From the NCBI GenBank assembly GCA_943842245.1, contig CALTAJ010000002.1, positions 769,596-833,595 of the forward strand: a DNA stretch of 64,000 nucleotides, written 5' to 3'. Of this stretch, positions 27,967 through 37,335 are shown one piece after another. The translations under genes were made by a program, and so were the position numbers. The stretch is from an uncultured Flavobacteriaceae bacterium (GTDB lineage: Bacteria; Bacteroidota; Bacteroidia; Flavobacteriales; Flavobacteriaceae). A model generated the notes under the pieces. That model searched no databases. It was not told where the DNA came from and saw only the letters and a list, made by a program, of their open reading frames with translations. Position 1 is the stretch's first letter, and each line of letters opens with the position of its first letter.

Positions 27967-28650
27967 CTATTCCTTTTTAGAAGATGTAGTTTGAAAATCT
28001 TTCAAATAATATGGCTCAAAAGATGCTAAAACTTCAAAATCTTTATTTTTAAACTTATTCCAAGCTAATAAGCACATATCTTCAGCTGAAGGGTAATGTA
28101 TTTCTTTATTAAAATGAGCATCAATTTTGGGGTTGAGTATTTTGAATTTAGAAGCGCCATTTCCAATAATCAAACAATTACCATTTTCAACTATGTTTAC
28201 AAAACTATCTTCACTTAAAACCACTGCTTTAGTTTGCATTTTAATACTCTGCCTTTTATTGAAAATAGAAGTGTAAACTTCCATTCTTCGAGCGTCAAGC
28301 ATAGGGATTAGAAAGTCGAAATCCTTTTTATCAAAAAATGGCTGAACCATTATGTTTAAGGTATTAATTGCTATTAAAGGCAAATCAAGAGCAAAACAAA
28401 GACCTTTTGCAGCTGCTACCCCAATCCTAAGTCCTGTATAAGAACCAGGCCCCTTACTAATGGCGATAGCTTCTAAATCAGAAATGACTATTCCAGCTTT
28501 ATTAATTACATCTTGAATAAATAAATGTAATTTTTCACTATGACTAAAATTTTCAGTTAAAAGCTTTTTTTTTGATATACATCTTCCATCTTTTGCTAGG
28601 GCAACAGAACATTGCTGTGTTGAAGTTTCTAGGTGAAGAATATAAGACAT
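27967..28650 (-). CDS. tsaB: tRNA threonylcarbamoyladenosine biosynthesis protein TsaB
   Basis: Partner of TsaD and TsaE in making t6A at position 37 of ANN-decoding tRNAs. The 227-residue protein has the actin-like start LHLETSTQQCSVAL, the conserved GPGSYTGLRIGVAAAKGL and LDARRMEVYTSIF. It lacks the metal-binding histidines of TsaD, as expected for TsaB. It lies 8 bp downstream of an SDR gene in the same direction. Confidence 0.95.
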   Translation of the reverse strand: MSYILHLETSTQQCSVALAKDGRCISKKKLLTENFSHSEKLHLFIQDVINKAGIVISDLEAIAISKGPGSYTGLRIGVAAAKGLCFALDLPLIAINTLNIMVQPFFDKKDFDFLIPMLDARRMEVYTSIFNKRQSIKMQTKAVVLSEDSFVNIVENGNCLIIGNGASKFKILNPKIDAHFNKEIHYPSAEDMCLLAWNKFKNKDFEVLASFEPYYLKDFQTTSSKKE

Positions 28651-28658
28651 AATAATAT

Positions 28659-29453
28659 TTATAATATTCCGCCAGAACTTCCACCATCAACTTTAATTAC
28701 TGAACCGTTAGTGGCAGAAGATAATGGACTACAAAGATAGGCAATAGTAGTTGCTATCTCATCTGTACTTGCAAAACGTTTTAAAAGAGATGAAGTTCGA
28801 TCATTATTGAAAAAATCTTTTTCAATAGCCTCTGGCGAAGTATCGTACTTTTTAGCTTTATCGGCTAAAAAGGTTTTAGCACCCTTAGTCAAAGTTGAAC
28901 CAGGAACTATAACATTAGAAGTTACACCAGTTCCCTTAGTTAAAAGAGCTAATCCTCTTGAAACCGCATGCATTGACGCTTTAGTTGTACTATATGAGAT
29001 CATGTCTGGAGGTACTAAATAAGCACACTCACTTGAAATAAAAAGAATTCTTCCCCAATTACGATCAAGCATTCCTTTTAAATAATATTTAGATAATGCC
29101 ACACCACTCATTAAATTTACCTGAAACTGTTCTTGCCAAGTTTCAATTGATGTTTCAAAAAAAGATTTTGAAGAATAGATTCCTACATTATTAATTAAAA
29201 TATCAATCTCGCTCAATCTCTTTATTAAATTTTCAACTTGTTCAAACTTTGAAAAATCAGCAACAAGACCAAAAACTTTAGCTCCGACTACTTCATCCTT
29301 TAATTGAATCACCGCTTTCTCAATAGATAACTGGTCTCTTCCATTAATATAAACAGTCACTCCTTCTTCCAACAAAGTTTTAGCTGTTGTGAATCCAATC
29401 CCAGAAGTTGATCCTGATATAAAAGCTGTTTTTCCCTTCAGGTTAAGATCCAT
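28659..29453 (-). CDS. short-chain dehydrogenase/reductase (SDR)
   Basis: A 264-residue NAD(P)-dependent oxidoreductase. The cofactor motif is SGSTSGIG (14-21), then NNVG, and the catalytic Ser and Tyr-x-x-x-Lys are in SSECAYLVPPDMISYSTTKAS. The C-terminal SSATNGSVIKVDGGSSGG is typical of the FabG-like classical SDRs. It directly follows the dioxygenase gene (1 bp between), so the two may act in one pathway; substrate unknown. Confidence 0.92.
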   Translation of the reverse strand: MDLNLKGKTAFISGSTSGIGFTTAKTLLEEGVTVYINGRDQLSIEKAVIQLKDEVVGAKVFGLVADFSKFEQVENLIKRLSEIDILINNVGIYSSKSFFETSIETWQEQFQVNLMSGVALSKYYLKGMLDRNWGRILFISSECAYLVPPDMISYSTTKASMHAVSRGLALLTKGTGVTSNVIVPGSTLTKGAKTFLADKAKKYDTSPEAIEKDFFNNDRTSSLLKRFASTDEIATTIAYLCSPLSSATNGSVIKVDGGSSGGIL

Positions 29454-29454
29454 T

Positions 29455-30423
29455 TTACCAAGAAGTTAATCCCAAAAGCCTTTCTCCAAGCGGAGAAAGT
29501 TGAGCTGTATCGTATTTTGTCTGTTCCCAGTTTCTAGGATCACCTGGAAAAGCATAACCTTCAGGAGCTACCCTATTCTTCCAAGAATTAATTCTCCACT
29601 TTTTAAGAGATTCGTTTTCTTCTTCTGCAGGCATCATTGAAATATATTGAGCAATTCGAACTTTATTTTCTGAAAGATTAGGACGAATACCATGTGCTAA
29701 AAGACTATTAAATATTAATAAATCTCCCGCTTGCATAGCTACTTTTTCTATTTTATCTTCTAAACCTGATATATCTGGCTGAAAACGGTTTCGGTCAACA
29801 GGCTGAGTTAATTTCCATGTATCATAATTTTGATATAACCATGGCACACACTGGAAACCTCCCATATTTATGTCTGTTTGATCAGATAAAGCGATGACTC
29901 CCTGAACATTTTGAGGTTTAGTTTCAGGGTCATAATCCCAATGAATAAACCCTTTATATTCAAAATCTTTTTGAATAGGTAAATTCAAATTAGCTCTGTC
30001 TATTGTGACCCAAAGTTTTTCAGTCCCCCAGACATCGACAAAAGCATCGTATACTTTTTGAGTCTGCCTGTTGTTCCATAAATGTTGATTATTATACACT
30101 TCAACCATTCCTGTTCCTGCAAGCTCTTTCATTTGCATTTCGGCCCTCGGAGCTGTATACCAAGTAGATTGATCATTAGGTTTTTTATCTTCAAATTCCC
30201 AAAGAAAAGATGCAGTTTCTTCAGCTTGATTCTTAGGTATAGCATTTTTAATTACTACGTATCCTTTTTGCAACCAAAACTTCCATTGCTCTTCTGTTAA
30301 AACTCTTAATGGTTCCTCTTTTTTTCGAATGTTTAGCTTATGTGCACTACTTTTAGCGGTAGAAGGATTACCAGGGATATCCTTATGTTTACTCTTATAA
30401 GTTTTGGTTTGATAATTATCCAT
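29455..30423 (-). CDS. phytanoyl-CoA dioxygenase (PhyH) family protein
   Basis: A 322-residue non-haem Fe(II)/2-oxoglutarate oxygenase. The iron-binding facial triad is visible as His161 and Asp163 (HWDYDPETKP) and His244 (LLAHGIRPNL), with Arg in KVRIAQY probably binding 2-oxoglutarate. The N-terminal region has the GYVVIKNAIPKNQAEE start of the PhyH fold, preceded by a 40-residue basic leader (TYKSKHKDIPGNPSTAK) with no signal peptide features. PhyH-family enzymes hydroxylate many small molecules, so the substrate cannot be named. It precedes and probably shares a transcript with the SDR gene. Confidence 0.88.
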   Translation of the reverse strand: MDNYQTKTYKSKHKDIPGNPSTAKSSAHKLNIRKKEEPLRVLTEEQWKFWLQKGYVVIKNAIPKNQAEETASFLWEFEDKKPNDQSTWYTAPRAEMQMKELAGTGMVEVYNNQHLWNNRQTQKVYDAFVDVWGTEKLWVTIDRANLNLPIQKDFEYKGFIHWDYDPETKPQNVQGVIALSDQTDINMGGFQCVPWLYQNYDTWKLTQPVDRNRFQPDISGLEDKIEKVAMQAGDLLIFNSLLAHGIRPNLSENKVRIAQYISMMPAEEENESLKKWRINSWKNRVAPEGYAFPGDPRNWEQTKYDTAQLSPLGERLLGLTSW

Positions 30424-30493
30424 TTTTAATCATTTAAGATCTTAAAAGTTAAGATACAACAAAGTATATCACTCAACAAATTAGAAAAATGAG

Positions 30494-31909
30494 TTAGATT
30501 GTAATTTGTAAACCAAAATAAAATTCTAAAACCTTTAATTTAAAAATGTAATCGTATTTTGCTCTGACATTATCAGAAGCTGAAATTTCATATCTCTGCT
30601 TAGCTTGAATAAAATCGTAAGAGTTCATTACTCCCAATTCAAAACGCTGTTCAGCCATTACATATGCTTCTCTTCGTGCTTTTAAAGTTTTTTTGGAAGC
30701 TTCATAGAATTTGTATGCTCCCTCCGCATTATTGTATGCTTGGTTAATTGTATTTTCTAAATCAAGCTTAGTTTGTTCAAAAAGATTCTCAGTACGCTTT
30801 AAATTTAGCTTTCTTCTTTTAATATTATTTTTTACGGACAATCCATTGAAAATTGGGATATTTAATGATAACCCATAACTTTGGCCATCATTTTGGCTAA
30901 ACTGATCTCCAAAAGATTGGGCACCTGAAATTTCTCTTTCTGGAAATTGTGTAACAACAATAGACCCATTTTCTTTAACTACTCCAATTGGAGTTTCAAT
31001 TAAGTTTCCTGTTTCAATAAAACGATCACTGTAAGATATACGGGTGTTATAATTATAAAAAGCCGAAAGTGACGGCAATAAAGCACCTTTTGCTAAATCA
31101 ATATCTTTTTTCGCAATCTCAATATTTGTTGCCCCTACCTTAACGTCATTTCTGAGCGTAAGAGCCTTTTCATAGATTTTTTTTGGTTTTTCTAATAGAA
31201 TTTGAGATAATGGAACATCGTAATCTACCGTGGCTATATCAAAGTTTTCATAATCTGTTATCAGAAGTAACTGGGCTAAACTAATTCGAGATAGAAGAAA
31301 AGCATTCTCAGCCTGAACTAATGCTTGTTCCTGGGCTGCTAAGTTTGCTTCAATTTCATAGATCTCAGCCTTAGTCTGAACTCCAGCATCAATTCTTATT
31401 TGAGTTCGCTCTAACTCTTGTTGAGCTAACTGTAATTGATATTTTTGCACCTGCTCTAATTCTTTATTAAACATTACTTGTAAATAAGAGTTTGCAACAA
31501 AAAGACTTATATCATCTTTCATGTCCTCTAACTGGTATTGTCTAGAAATAATATTCAAATTTGCACGAGCTAATTGGTTAATATTTTGTTTTCCACTAAA
31601 AAGAGTTACGCCAATATTACCCCCAAAAGAAGAAAACTGAGTCGTCAAATTTTCTATTAACCCATTTGTAATATTTTGACTAAGACCATTGTTCCAAATA
31701 TGTTGAGATTGAGCATTTATTCGTGGTAAAAAATTCCCAAAGGCGTCTGCCTTATCGATATCTGCTCCTTCTAAATCCAATTCAGATTGTTGAATACTGA
31801 TGTTTTTCTCAAGAGCAATCATTACACATTCTTCCAAGGTATATTGTTTTACTTGAGCGTATGTAATCAATGTAAATAGAGAAATTAAAAAGCTTAAGAT
31901 TTTTTTCAT
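30494..31909 (-). CDS. TolC-family outer-membrane efflux protein
   Basis: 471 residues with a signal peptide (about 1-19, ending TYAQ) and two OEP repeats (about 22-235 and 255-465) of long helices with the IxIxQSELDLEGADIDKADAFGNFLPRINAQ and DIDLAKGALLPSLSAFYNYNTR elements. It forms the outer-membrane channel of the tripartite exporter encoded upstream (adaptor, two permeases, ATPase), and is last in that operon, 30 bp after the adaptor. Confidence 0.94.
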   Translation of the reverse strand: MKKILSFLISLFTLITYAQVKQYTLEECVMIALEKNISIQQSELDLEGADIDKADAFGNFLPRINAQSQHIWNNGLSQNITNGLIENLTTQFSSFGGNIGVTLFSGKQNINQLARANLNIISRQYQLEDMKDDISLFVANSYLQVMFNKELEQVQKYQLQLAQQELERTQIRIDAGVQTKAEIYEIEANLAAQEQALVQAENAFLLSRISLAQLLLITDYENFDIATVDYDVPLSQILLEKPKKIYEKALTLRNDVKVGATNIEIAKKDIDLAKGALLPSLSAFYNYNTRISYSDRFIETGNLIETPIGVVKENGSIVVTQFPEREISGAQSFGDQFSQNDGQSYGLSLNIPIFNGLSVKNNIKRRKLNLKRTENLFEQTKLDLENTINQAYNNAEGAYKFYEASKKTLKARREAYVMAEQRFELGVMNSYDFIQAKQRYEISASDNVRAKYDYIFKLKVLEFYFGLQITI

Positions 31910-31939
31910 ATTATTTTATTATTTCTTTAATAAAAGAGT

Positions 31940-33070
31940 TTAATCTGCCAACTCTTCCTCAACAGATATACCATTTTTAATAGGCTCAGTTTTATTCCAA
32001 ACCTTAATCTGATCATCCTCAGTAAGTCCAGATATTACTTCAACATTTACTCCATCAGACAAACCAATTTCAATATCTCTTCTCTCAAACTTTTGATCTC
32101 CAATTTGAATTTCTACGTAAGGCTTTTCTGTTTCACGATCAAATTGAAGAAGTGACTCCTCAACAGCCATTACATTATCTTTACGCTCTAAAATTAGTGA
32201 GGCGTTTGCACTATATCCTGCTCTTACAAAAATTGAATCATTTAAAAATAAATCAGCCTCAATTTTAAATTGAACAGCACCTTGCTCTTCATTCCCTTTT
32301 GGAGCAATAAATTTTAATTTTGCCTCTAATGATTGATCTTCAATAGCACCGAGATTAACCTCCAAAGGCATCCCCACTATTAACTTTCCTACCTCTGCTT
32401 CATCAACCTTACCTTCAAAAATCATTTTATTAAGGTCAGCTATAGTAGCAATAGTTGTCCCAGCATTAAAACTATTACTGGCGATGACCTGAAAACCTTC
32501 CTCGACAGGAATTTCTAAAACTGTACCAGGAACAGTTGCTCGAATATTAGTATTAGCTGAAGCCGCACCACCTTTTGATCCTAAGCGAATGATTTGAAGA
32601 TCAGAAACCGCATTAGATACATCTAGCTTTGATTGATTGTAACGCAATTGAATATTATCAAAATCCTGTCTTGATATAATTCCTTTATCAAAAAGATCTT
32701 TATTTCTTTTGAATTCGATCTGGGTGTTTTTTAGAACAATTCTTGAATTGGCTAATCTTCCTTCAGCACTATTTAAATTTTGTTCATTAGGAACTACTTT
32801 TATTTTAGCTAATAGGTCTCCTGTCTTTACTTTATCTCCCTCCTCTACAAAAAGAGCATCAATAATTCCTTGAATTTGAGGTTTTATTTCAACCTCATCT
32901 TCTGGAATTACTTTTCCAGTAATTACAGTTTTATTTTCGATAGAAGTAGTAATGACTGTTTTAGTTTCATAAACAATAGCAGACTTGTCATTAGTTTTAA
33001 TAAAGTAAGCTGCTGCAAATAAAGCTCCAGAAATTAAAAGTGTTATTCCGATGTATTTTAAAATTTTCAT
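31940..33070 (-). CDS. HlyD/MacA-type periplasmic adaptor of an ABC efflux system
   Basis: 376 residues with an N-terminal membrane anchor (about 5-25), a split lipoyl domain (IDALFVEEGDKVKTGDLLAKI and GTVLEIPVEEGFQVI), a helical hairpin (about 95-150) and beta-barrel and membrane-proximal domains. It bridges the inner-membrane ABC transporter and TolC. No Cys lipid anchor is present, so it is held by the transmembrane helix. It is 17 bp downstream of a permease gene. Confidence 0.93.
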   Translation of the reverse strand: MKILKYIGITLLISGALFAAAYFIKTNDKSAIVYETKTVITTSIENKTVITGKVIPEDEVEIKPQIQGIIDALFVEEGDKVKTGDLLAKIKVVPNEQNLNSAEGRLANSRIVLKNTQIEFKRNKDLFDKGIISRQDFDNIQLRYNQSKLDVSNAVSDLQIIRLGSKGGAASANTNIRATVPGTVLEIPVEEGFQVIASNSFNAGTTIATIADLNKMIFEGKVDEAEVGKLIVGMPLEVNLGAIEDQSLEAKLKFIAPKGNEEQGAVQFKIEADLFLNDSIFVRAGYSANASLILERKDNVMAVEESLLQFDRETEKPYVEIQIGDQKFERRDIEIGLSDGVNVEVISGLTEDDQIKVWNKTEPIKNGISVEEELAD

Positions 33071-33087
33071 TGATTTTATATTTAATT

Positions 33088-34362
33088 TTATTCTTCTCTT
33101 AATGCGTCAATAGGTTTAATACTTACTGCACGTTGTGCAGGGATAAGTCCAATTAATGTTCCTAAAAAAACCATAATAAAAAGTGCCCCCATTATAAATT
33201 TGATTGGAACTGTAGGGTTTGTGTAGGGGAAATCTGTTAAATCTTGGGTAGCTAAATTAATCCCAAATAAGACAAAAGCTCCAAGGATAATTCCAAGTAT
33301 TCCAGCAATCATTGTTAAAAATACAGACTCTAAAATAATTTGATTTCTTACCTCTGAAGGTGTTGCTCCAAGAGCTCGTCTAACTCCTAACTCTTTTGTT
33401 CTTTCTTTCACTGATATTAGTAATATATTTCCAATTCCAATTACACCAGCTATAATTGTTGCAATACCAACTATTAAGGATAATAATGTCATTCCTTTAG
33501 AAAAGCCGACTATTTTATTAAAGATTTCACCTAGATTAAATCCTCCAAATGCACGTTCATCTTTTGGAGAAACTCTGTGAATTTTCTTTAATGTTGCTTT
33601 TATTTCTTTTTCTACAGCTACAACATCTGCATCATCATAGGCTGCAATAGTAAACCATTGTACTCTATCACCTGTATTATATATTTTTCTAAATGTTTCA
33701 AAGGGGATAAAAATATCACCATCACTCTCAAAACCTCCTCCAGGAACAAACTTATGAACTCCGATTACCTGAAAATAAATATTATCGACCCTTATATATT
33801 GACCTATTGGATTTTCGTCTTTTTCAAAAAGTTCTGTTTGAGTTCTCTCACCAATTACACAAACCTTTCGAGCGTATTTGATATCATCTTCATTTATAAA
33901 ACGTCCTCCTTCGTAAATCTTTTTTGTTGCAATCTTAGTGTATTCAGGAAAATCTCCATAAACATTGTAATTACTCGATTTATTTTTACGAACTACCAAA
34001 GGAACTGCTCCTCCAAAAACACCTCTAACGTTTCTGGGAGCAATAAACTCTACTTCTGGAATGCGTTGTCTTATATAATCAATGTCTGTTAATTTCAGAG
34101 TAATATTTCGTCCAGTTTTAAATCCATCATAAGGTATGCTTGTTCTTTGAGCCCAGACAAACATCGAGTTCATTGCAATATTTTCAAATTGTCTTTCAAA
34201 ACCATTATCTAACCCTTTAGCAGCACCCGAAAGGGCGATGTAGATGAAAATACCCCATAGAACTCCTATCACAGTAATTATGGTCCTAGTCTTATTTTTA
34301 GAAATGGAGCCAAAAATTTCCTGCCAAGTATCCCGGTCAAATATTACTTTTAGACTATTCAT
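33088..34362 (-). CDS. MacB-like ABC transporter permease (second)
   Basis: 424 residues: an N-terminal transmembrane helix (about 20-45), a large periplasmic MacB_PCD domain (about 50-260), then three C-terminal transmembrane helices in the FtsX domain with the VKERTKELGVRRALGATP coupling motif. No ATPase domain is fused. It shares the N-terminal WQEIFGSISKNKTRT-like start with the other permease and overlaps it by 8 bp, so the pair probably forms a heterodimer. Confidence 0.94.
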   Translation of the reverse strand: MNSLKVIFDRDTWQEIFGSISKNKTRTIITVIGVLWGIFIYIALSGAAKGLDNGFERQFENIAMNSMFVWAQRTSIPYDGFKTGRNITLKLTDIDYIRQRIPEVEFIAPRNVRGVFGGAVPLVVRKNKSSNYNVYGDFPEYTKIATKKIYEGGRFINEDDIKYARKVCVIGERTQTELFEKDENPIGQYIRVDNIYFQVIGVHKFVPGGGFESDGDIFIPFETFRKIYNTGDRVQWFTIAAYDDADVVAVEKEIKATLKKIHRVSPKDERAFGGFNLGEIFNKIVGFSKGMTLLSLIVGIATIIAGVIGIGNILLISVKERTKELGVRRALGATPSEVRNQIILESVFLTMIAGILGIILGAFVLFGINLATQDLTDFPYTNPTVPIKFIMGALFIMVFLGTLIGLIPAQRAVSIKPIDALREE

Positions 34363-35584
34363 CTCTCAGGGCAACAATAGGTTTTATACTTGAAGCACGT
34401 TTTGCAGGTATATAACCTGCTATGGCTCCAAAAACGATTAAAATAATTGTGGCTGCTAAAGAAGTTCCTAGATCGATATAGGGATTCTTTATGAAATACT
34501 CTTCTAACTTTAAGCCAATATTTTCCAAAACTATAATTCCAAAAAACAAGCCTATATAACCAGAAATAGTTGTTATAAAAACTGACTCTTGAAGAATCAT
34601 TTGAATTACTGATTTAGGAGTTGCACCTAAAGCTTTTCGTATTCCTAATTCCTTAGTTCTCTCCTTAACAACAAAAACCATAATATTTGATATACCTATT
34701 ATTCCGGCTATGAGTGTTCCAAGTCCTACAAGACTTACAATATACTGTAACACAATTGCAAATTGTTGACTTTGTTGAAGATCATCTGCGGGATTTTGAA
34801 TATAGATTCCATTGGGATCACTTGGATCTATTGATTTCTTCTCTTTAAAATACTTTTTGAGTGTGCTTTCAAAGGCCATTGCACCTGAATGACCTAACTC
34901 TTTTCTATAGGTCATTACGATTTGATTTAATTTATCATTACCTTTTTCAATAAGCTGTCTTGTAGTAAAGGGAATATAAATATTTCGTTCTTCCCTATCT
35001 CCACCCTCATCTTGAAAAACTCCAACTACTTTAAATGCAGTCGATCCTAAGTTTATATATTTTCCAATTGGATTTTCAGCTTTAAATAAATCTTTTGCTA
35101 CAAGCCTACCTATAACTGCACTTTTCTTTTTTTTGTTAATGTCGGACTGATTAACATATCTTCCCTTCATTAAAATAGTTTTTTCAACAAACTGATGTCC
35201 CGGTGCTACCGCTCTTGTGGTATAACTATTACTTTCATTTTTATAACTTGTTGAGGCGCTTCGATCAATACGGGGAGATAAATATTCTAGAAAGAAAGAA
35301 AAGTTTTCCTCAATATCTTTTAAGTCTTCATTTTTAAACTCAATCCTTCTATTTGCTTTAAAACCTTTATAAGGTTTTGAGGTTTTTCCGGGATATAAAA
35401 AAATAGCATTGCCAGCATCATCTAAAAAAAACTCTTGAAAGGTGTTTTTTAAACCATTTCCTAAGCCAAAAAGTATTATGAAGATAAAGATTCCAAGAGC
35501 AACAGTAAATCCTGACAAAAAGGTTCTCAATTTGTTTTTACTTATAGTCTCAAAGATTTCTCTCCAGCGGTCTCTGTTAAACAT
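34355..35584 (-). CDS. MacB-like ABC transporter permease (first)
   Basis: 409 residues with the same architecture as its neighbour: a first transmembrane helix (about 22-45), a periplasmic MacB_PCD domain (about 50-275), then three transmembrane helices with VKERTKELGIRKALGATPKSV. The start matches the neighbour (RWREIFETISKNKLRT). It overlaps the ATPase gene upstream and the second permease downstream, each by 8 bp. Confidence 0.94.
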   Translation of the reverse strand: MFNRDRWREIFETISKNKLRTFLSGFTVALGIFIFIILFGLGNGLKNTFQEFFLDDAGNAIFLYPGKTSKPYKGFKANRRIEFKNEDLKDIEENFSFFLEYLSPRIDRSASTSYKNESNSYTTRAVAPGHQFVEKTILMKGRYVNQSDINKKKKSAVIGRLVAKDLFKAENPIGKYINLGSTAFKVVGVFQDEGGDREERNIYIPFTTRQLIEKGNDKLNQIVMTYRKELGHSGAMAFESTLKKYFKEKKSIDPSDPNGIYIQNPADDLQQSQQFAIVLQYIVSLVGLGTLIAGIIGISNIMVFVVKERTKELGIRKALGATPKSVIQMILQESVFITTISGYIGLFFGIIVLENIGLKLEEYFIKNPYIDLGTSLAATIILIVFGAIAGYIPAKRASSIKPIVALRDE

Positions 35585-36278
35585 AGGACGATGCTAAAAC
35601 TTGTTTTACTTTTTTATCTTCAATAATAACACCATCTTTAAGCTTAACTATTCGCTTACACATTTGAGCAATATCAGGTTCATGAGTAACTACTAAAATA
35701 GTTTTACCCTCCTCATTTATCTTTTGAATTAGATCCATAACCTCATATGATGTTGTAGTGTCTAGAGCACCTGTTGGCTCATCTGCAAGTAATACTTTGG
35801 GGCGTGAGGCCATTGCTCTTGCGATAGCAACACGCTGTTTTTGTCCGCCAGAAAGTTCGCTGGGCAAATGAGTTGCCCAATCTTTTAAACCAACCCGCTC
35901 TAAATAATCTAAAGCAGACTCTTGACGTTCTTTTCTTTTAATGCCTTGATAATATAGGGGTAAGGAAACATTCTCTAAAGCAGATTTGTAGTTTATTAAA
36001 TTAAAAGACTGAAATACAAATCCTAAAAACTTATTTCTGTACTTAGCAGCTTTTGTCTCATTTAGATCCTTTATAGGTACATTATCCAAAATGTAATCTC
36101 CTTCATCAGCAACATCTAACATTCCAAGGATGTTTAAAAGGGTAGATTTACCAGAACCCGAAGAACCCATTATAGCGACAAGTTCTCCTTCTTTAATATT
36201 AAAATTAATTCCCTTAAGCACATGCAAAGAGGAGGACCCCATCTTGTATGATTTATGAAGATTTTTTATCTGAATCAT
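35577..36278 (-). CDS. ABC transporter ATP-binding protein (MacB/LolD type)
   Basis: The ATPase of the efflux system. Walker [11 protein letters not shown]-loop VFQSFN, signature [15 protein letters not shown], Walker [13 protein letters not shown] and the switch His in VVTHEPD are intact. The frame opens at a GTG at 36299; I prefer the ATG at 36278 (233 residues), which gives the family start [21 protein letters not shown]. It heads the ATPase, permease, permease, adaptor, TolC operon. A 17-bp inverted repeat lies about 47 bp upstream. Confidence 0.94.
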   Translation of the reverse strand: MIQIKNLHKSYKMGSSSLHVLKGINFNIKEGELVAIMGSSGSGKSTLLNILGMLDVADEGDYILDNVPIKDLNETKAAKYRNKFLGFVFQSFNLINYKSALENVSLPLYYQGIKRKERQESALDYLERVGLKDWATHLPSELSGGQKQRVAIARAMASRPKVLLADEPTGALDTTTSYEVMDLIQKINEEGKTILVVTHEPDIAQMCKRIVKLKDGVIIEDKKVKQVLASSYV

Positions 36279-36324
36279 TCGTTTTTGGTTATCGAGCACA
36301 AAATTAATAATTTTTCATGAAGAG

Positions 36325-36341
36325 AAGTGTACGTTACACTT
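36325..36341. promoter_or_regulatory. perfect inverted repeat upstream of the ABC efflux operon, possible operator
   Basis: AAGTGTA, 3 bp, TACACTT: a perfect 7-bp dyad with no T-run, so it is not a terminator. It lies 47 bp before the ATPase ATG and downstream of the winged-helix regulator gene. Binding by that regulator is an inference. Confidence 0.5.
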
Positions 36342-36371
36342 TTATTTTCTTTCATATTAGACTATATAATT

Positions 36372-36392
36372 AGTGAAATGTAAAATCTCACT
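36372..36392. promoter_or_regulatory. second, weaker dyad in the same gap
   Basis: AGTGA, 11 bp, TCACT. Its half-site AGTG is shared with the perfect repeat centred 49 bp away. It is 16 bp past the regulator stop codon. Confidence 0.3.
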
Positions 36393-36407
36393 TAATAAAA
36401 TTTATAA

Positions 36408-36680
36408 TTATGAATTTTTCATTTTTATTAAATTTTTAAAAAATTCTTCGAATTGAATTCTTCCATTTTCTGTAATTGAACATGATGTTTTAGGATAATT
36501 ATTACTAAATGTTTTTTCAATTTCAATATATTTTTCTTCTTTTAATTTTTTCAACTGAACGCTTAAATTACCCTGAGTAGATTCAGTCACTTTTTTTAAA
36601 TAATTAAAATCACATTGACTTTTATTAATTAGAGATGACATGATTTTTAATCTGATAGGATTAAACAAGAACTTATCCAT
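36408..36680 (-). CDS. small winged-helix DNA-binding regulator (HTH_34 type)
   Basis: A 90-residue protein that is one winged-helix domain: NPIRLKIMSSLINKSQCDFNYLKKV, then recognition-helix sequence STQGNLSVQLKKLKEEKYIEIEK and a wing ending in the SCSITENGRIQFEEF region. This is the pattern of the short HTH_34/MarR-like regulators. No ligand-binding domain is present. It overlaps the upstream membrane protein gene by 8 bp and lies just upstream of the efflux operon with two dyads between, so it may be that operon's local repressor. Confidence 0.88.
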   Translation of the reverse strand: MDKFLFNPIRLKIMSSLINKSQCDFNYLKKVTESTQGNLSVQLKKLKEEKYIEIEKTFSNNYPKTSCSITENGRIQFEEFFKNLIKMKNS

Positions 36681-37263
36681 CTGGATTGTTACTAGATTTG
36701 GAATAGAAAAGTGATAATCCTGGTACTAACATCCCTAAAGAAACTCCAACTATGTTAACTAACAAAAGATTAATTTCAGGATTAAAATTTAGATAGAATG
36801 TGAATAACGTCAGAAATATTCCTCCTAGGGTAACAGGTTTAAATTTTATGATAAGTCCAGTCATAATTGTAAGTAAACTTAATAAAAACAGTATAGGGGG
36901 CACTGGGTGATAATTTTTTAGATAAAATGAAAGTGTGATTATGTAGATCCATGAAACACCAAATACGCCCCAAATAATTTTAATTACCCTACTTAAATGT
37001 GTTTCATATCCTACAGTCTTTCTAACTTTTACGTTATAATAAGCCATAAAGAGCATTCCAATTATGGATAAAATTATCCAATATATAGCTGCCGAATATT
37101 TTGATGACTGAACTAAAGAAGGAAAGGCATAGTGAAAACCACTTAATATGTTGACGTAAATTCCCCAAAAAATAAAATTAATGCTTAGAGGTTTAAGATT
37201 CTCTTTTGTGCTATTAATAACATTATTAATTGTTTCTATTTGTTTTTCCGCTGTATTCATCAT
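36673..37263 (-). CDS. hypothetical multi-pass membrane protein paired with the regulator
   Basis: 196 residues with about six hydrophobic helices (near 25-45, 57-75, 88-110, 118-136, 140-156 and 160-182) and an N-terminal cytosolic helix (MMNTAEKQIETINNVINSTKENLK). No family is recognised with confidence. Because it overlaps the regulator by 8 bp it could sense a membrane or envelope signal for it. This is a hypothesis from gene order only. Confidence 0.8.
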   Translation of the reverse strand: MMNTAEKQIETINNVINSTKENLKPLSINFIFWGIYVNILSGFHYAFPSLVQSSKYSAAIYWIILSIIGMLFMAYYNVKVRKTVGYETHLSRVIKIIWGVFGVSWIYIITLSFYLKNYHPVPPILFLLSLLTIMTGLIIKFKPVTLGGIFLTLFTFYLNFNPEINLLLVNIVGVSLGMLVPGLSLFYSKSSNNPDG

Positions 37264-37335
37264 GTAATTTTTACAAATATAAACAAGTTTATAAAATAAA
37301 CTAAATTAATTATTTTGAATTATTTATAATTGAAA

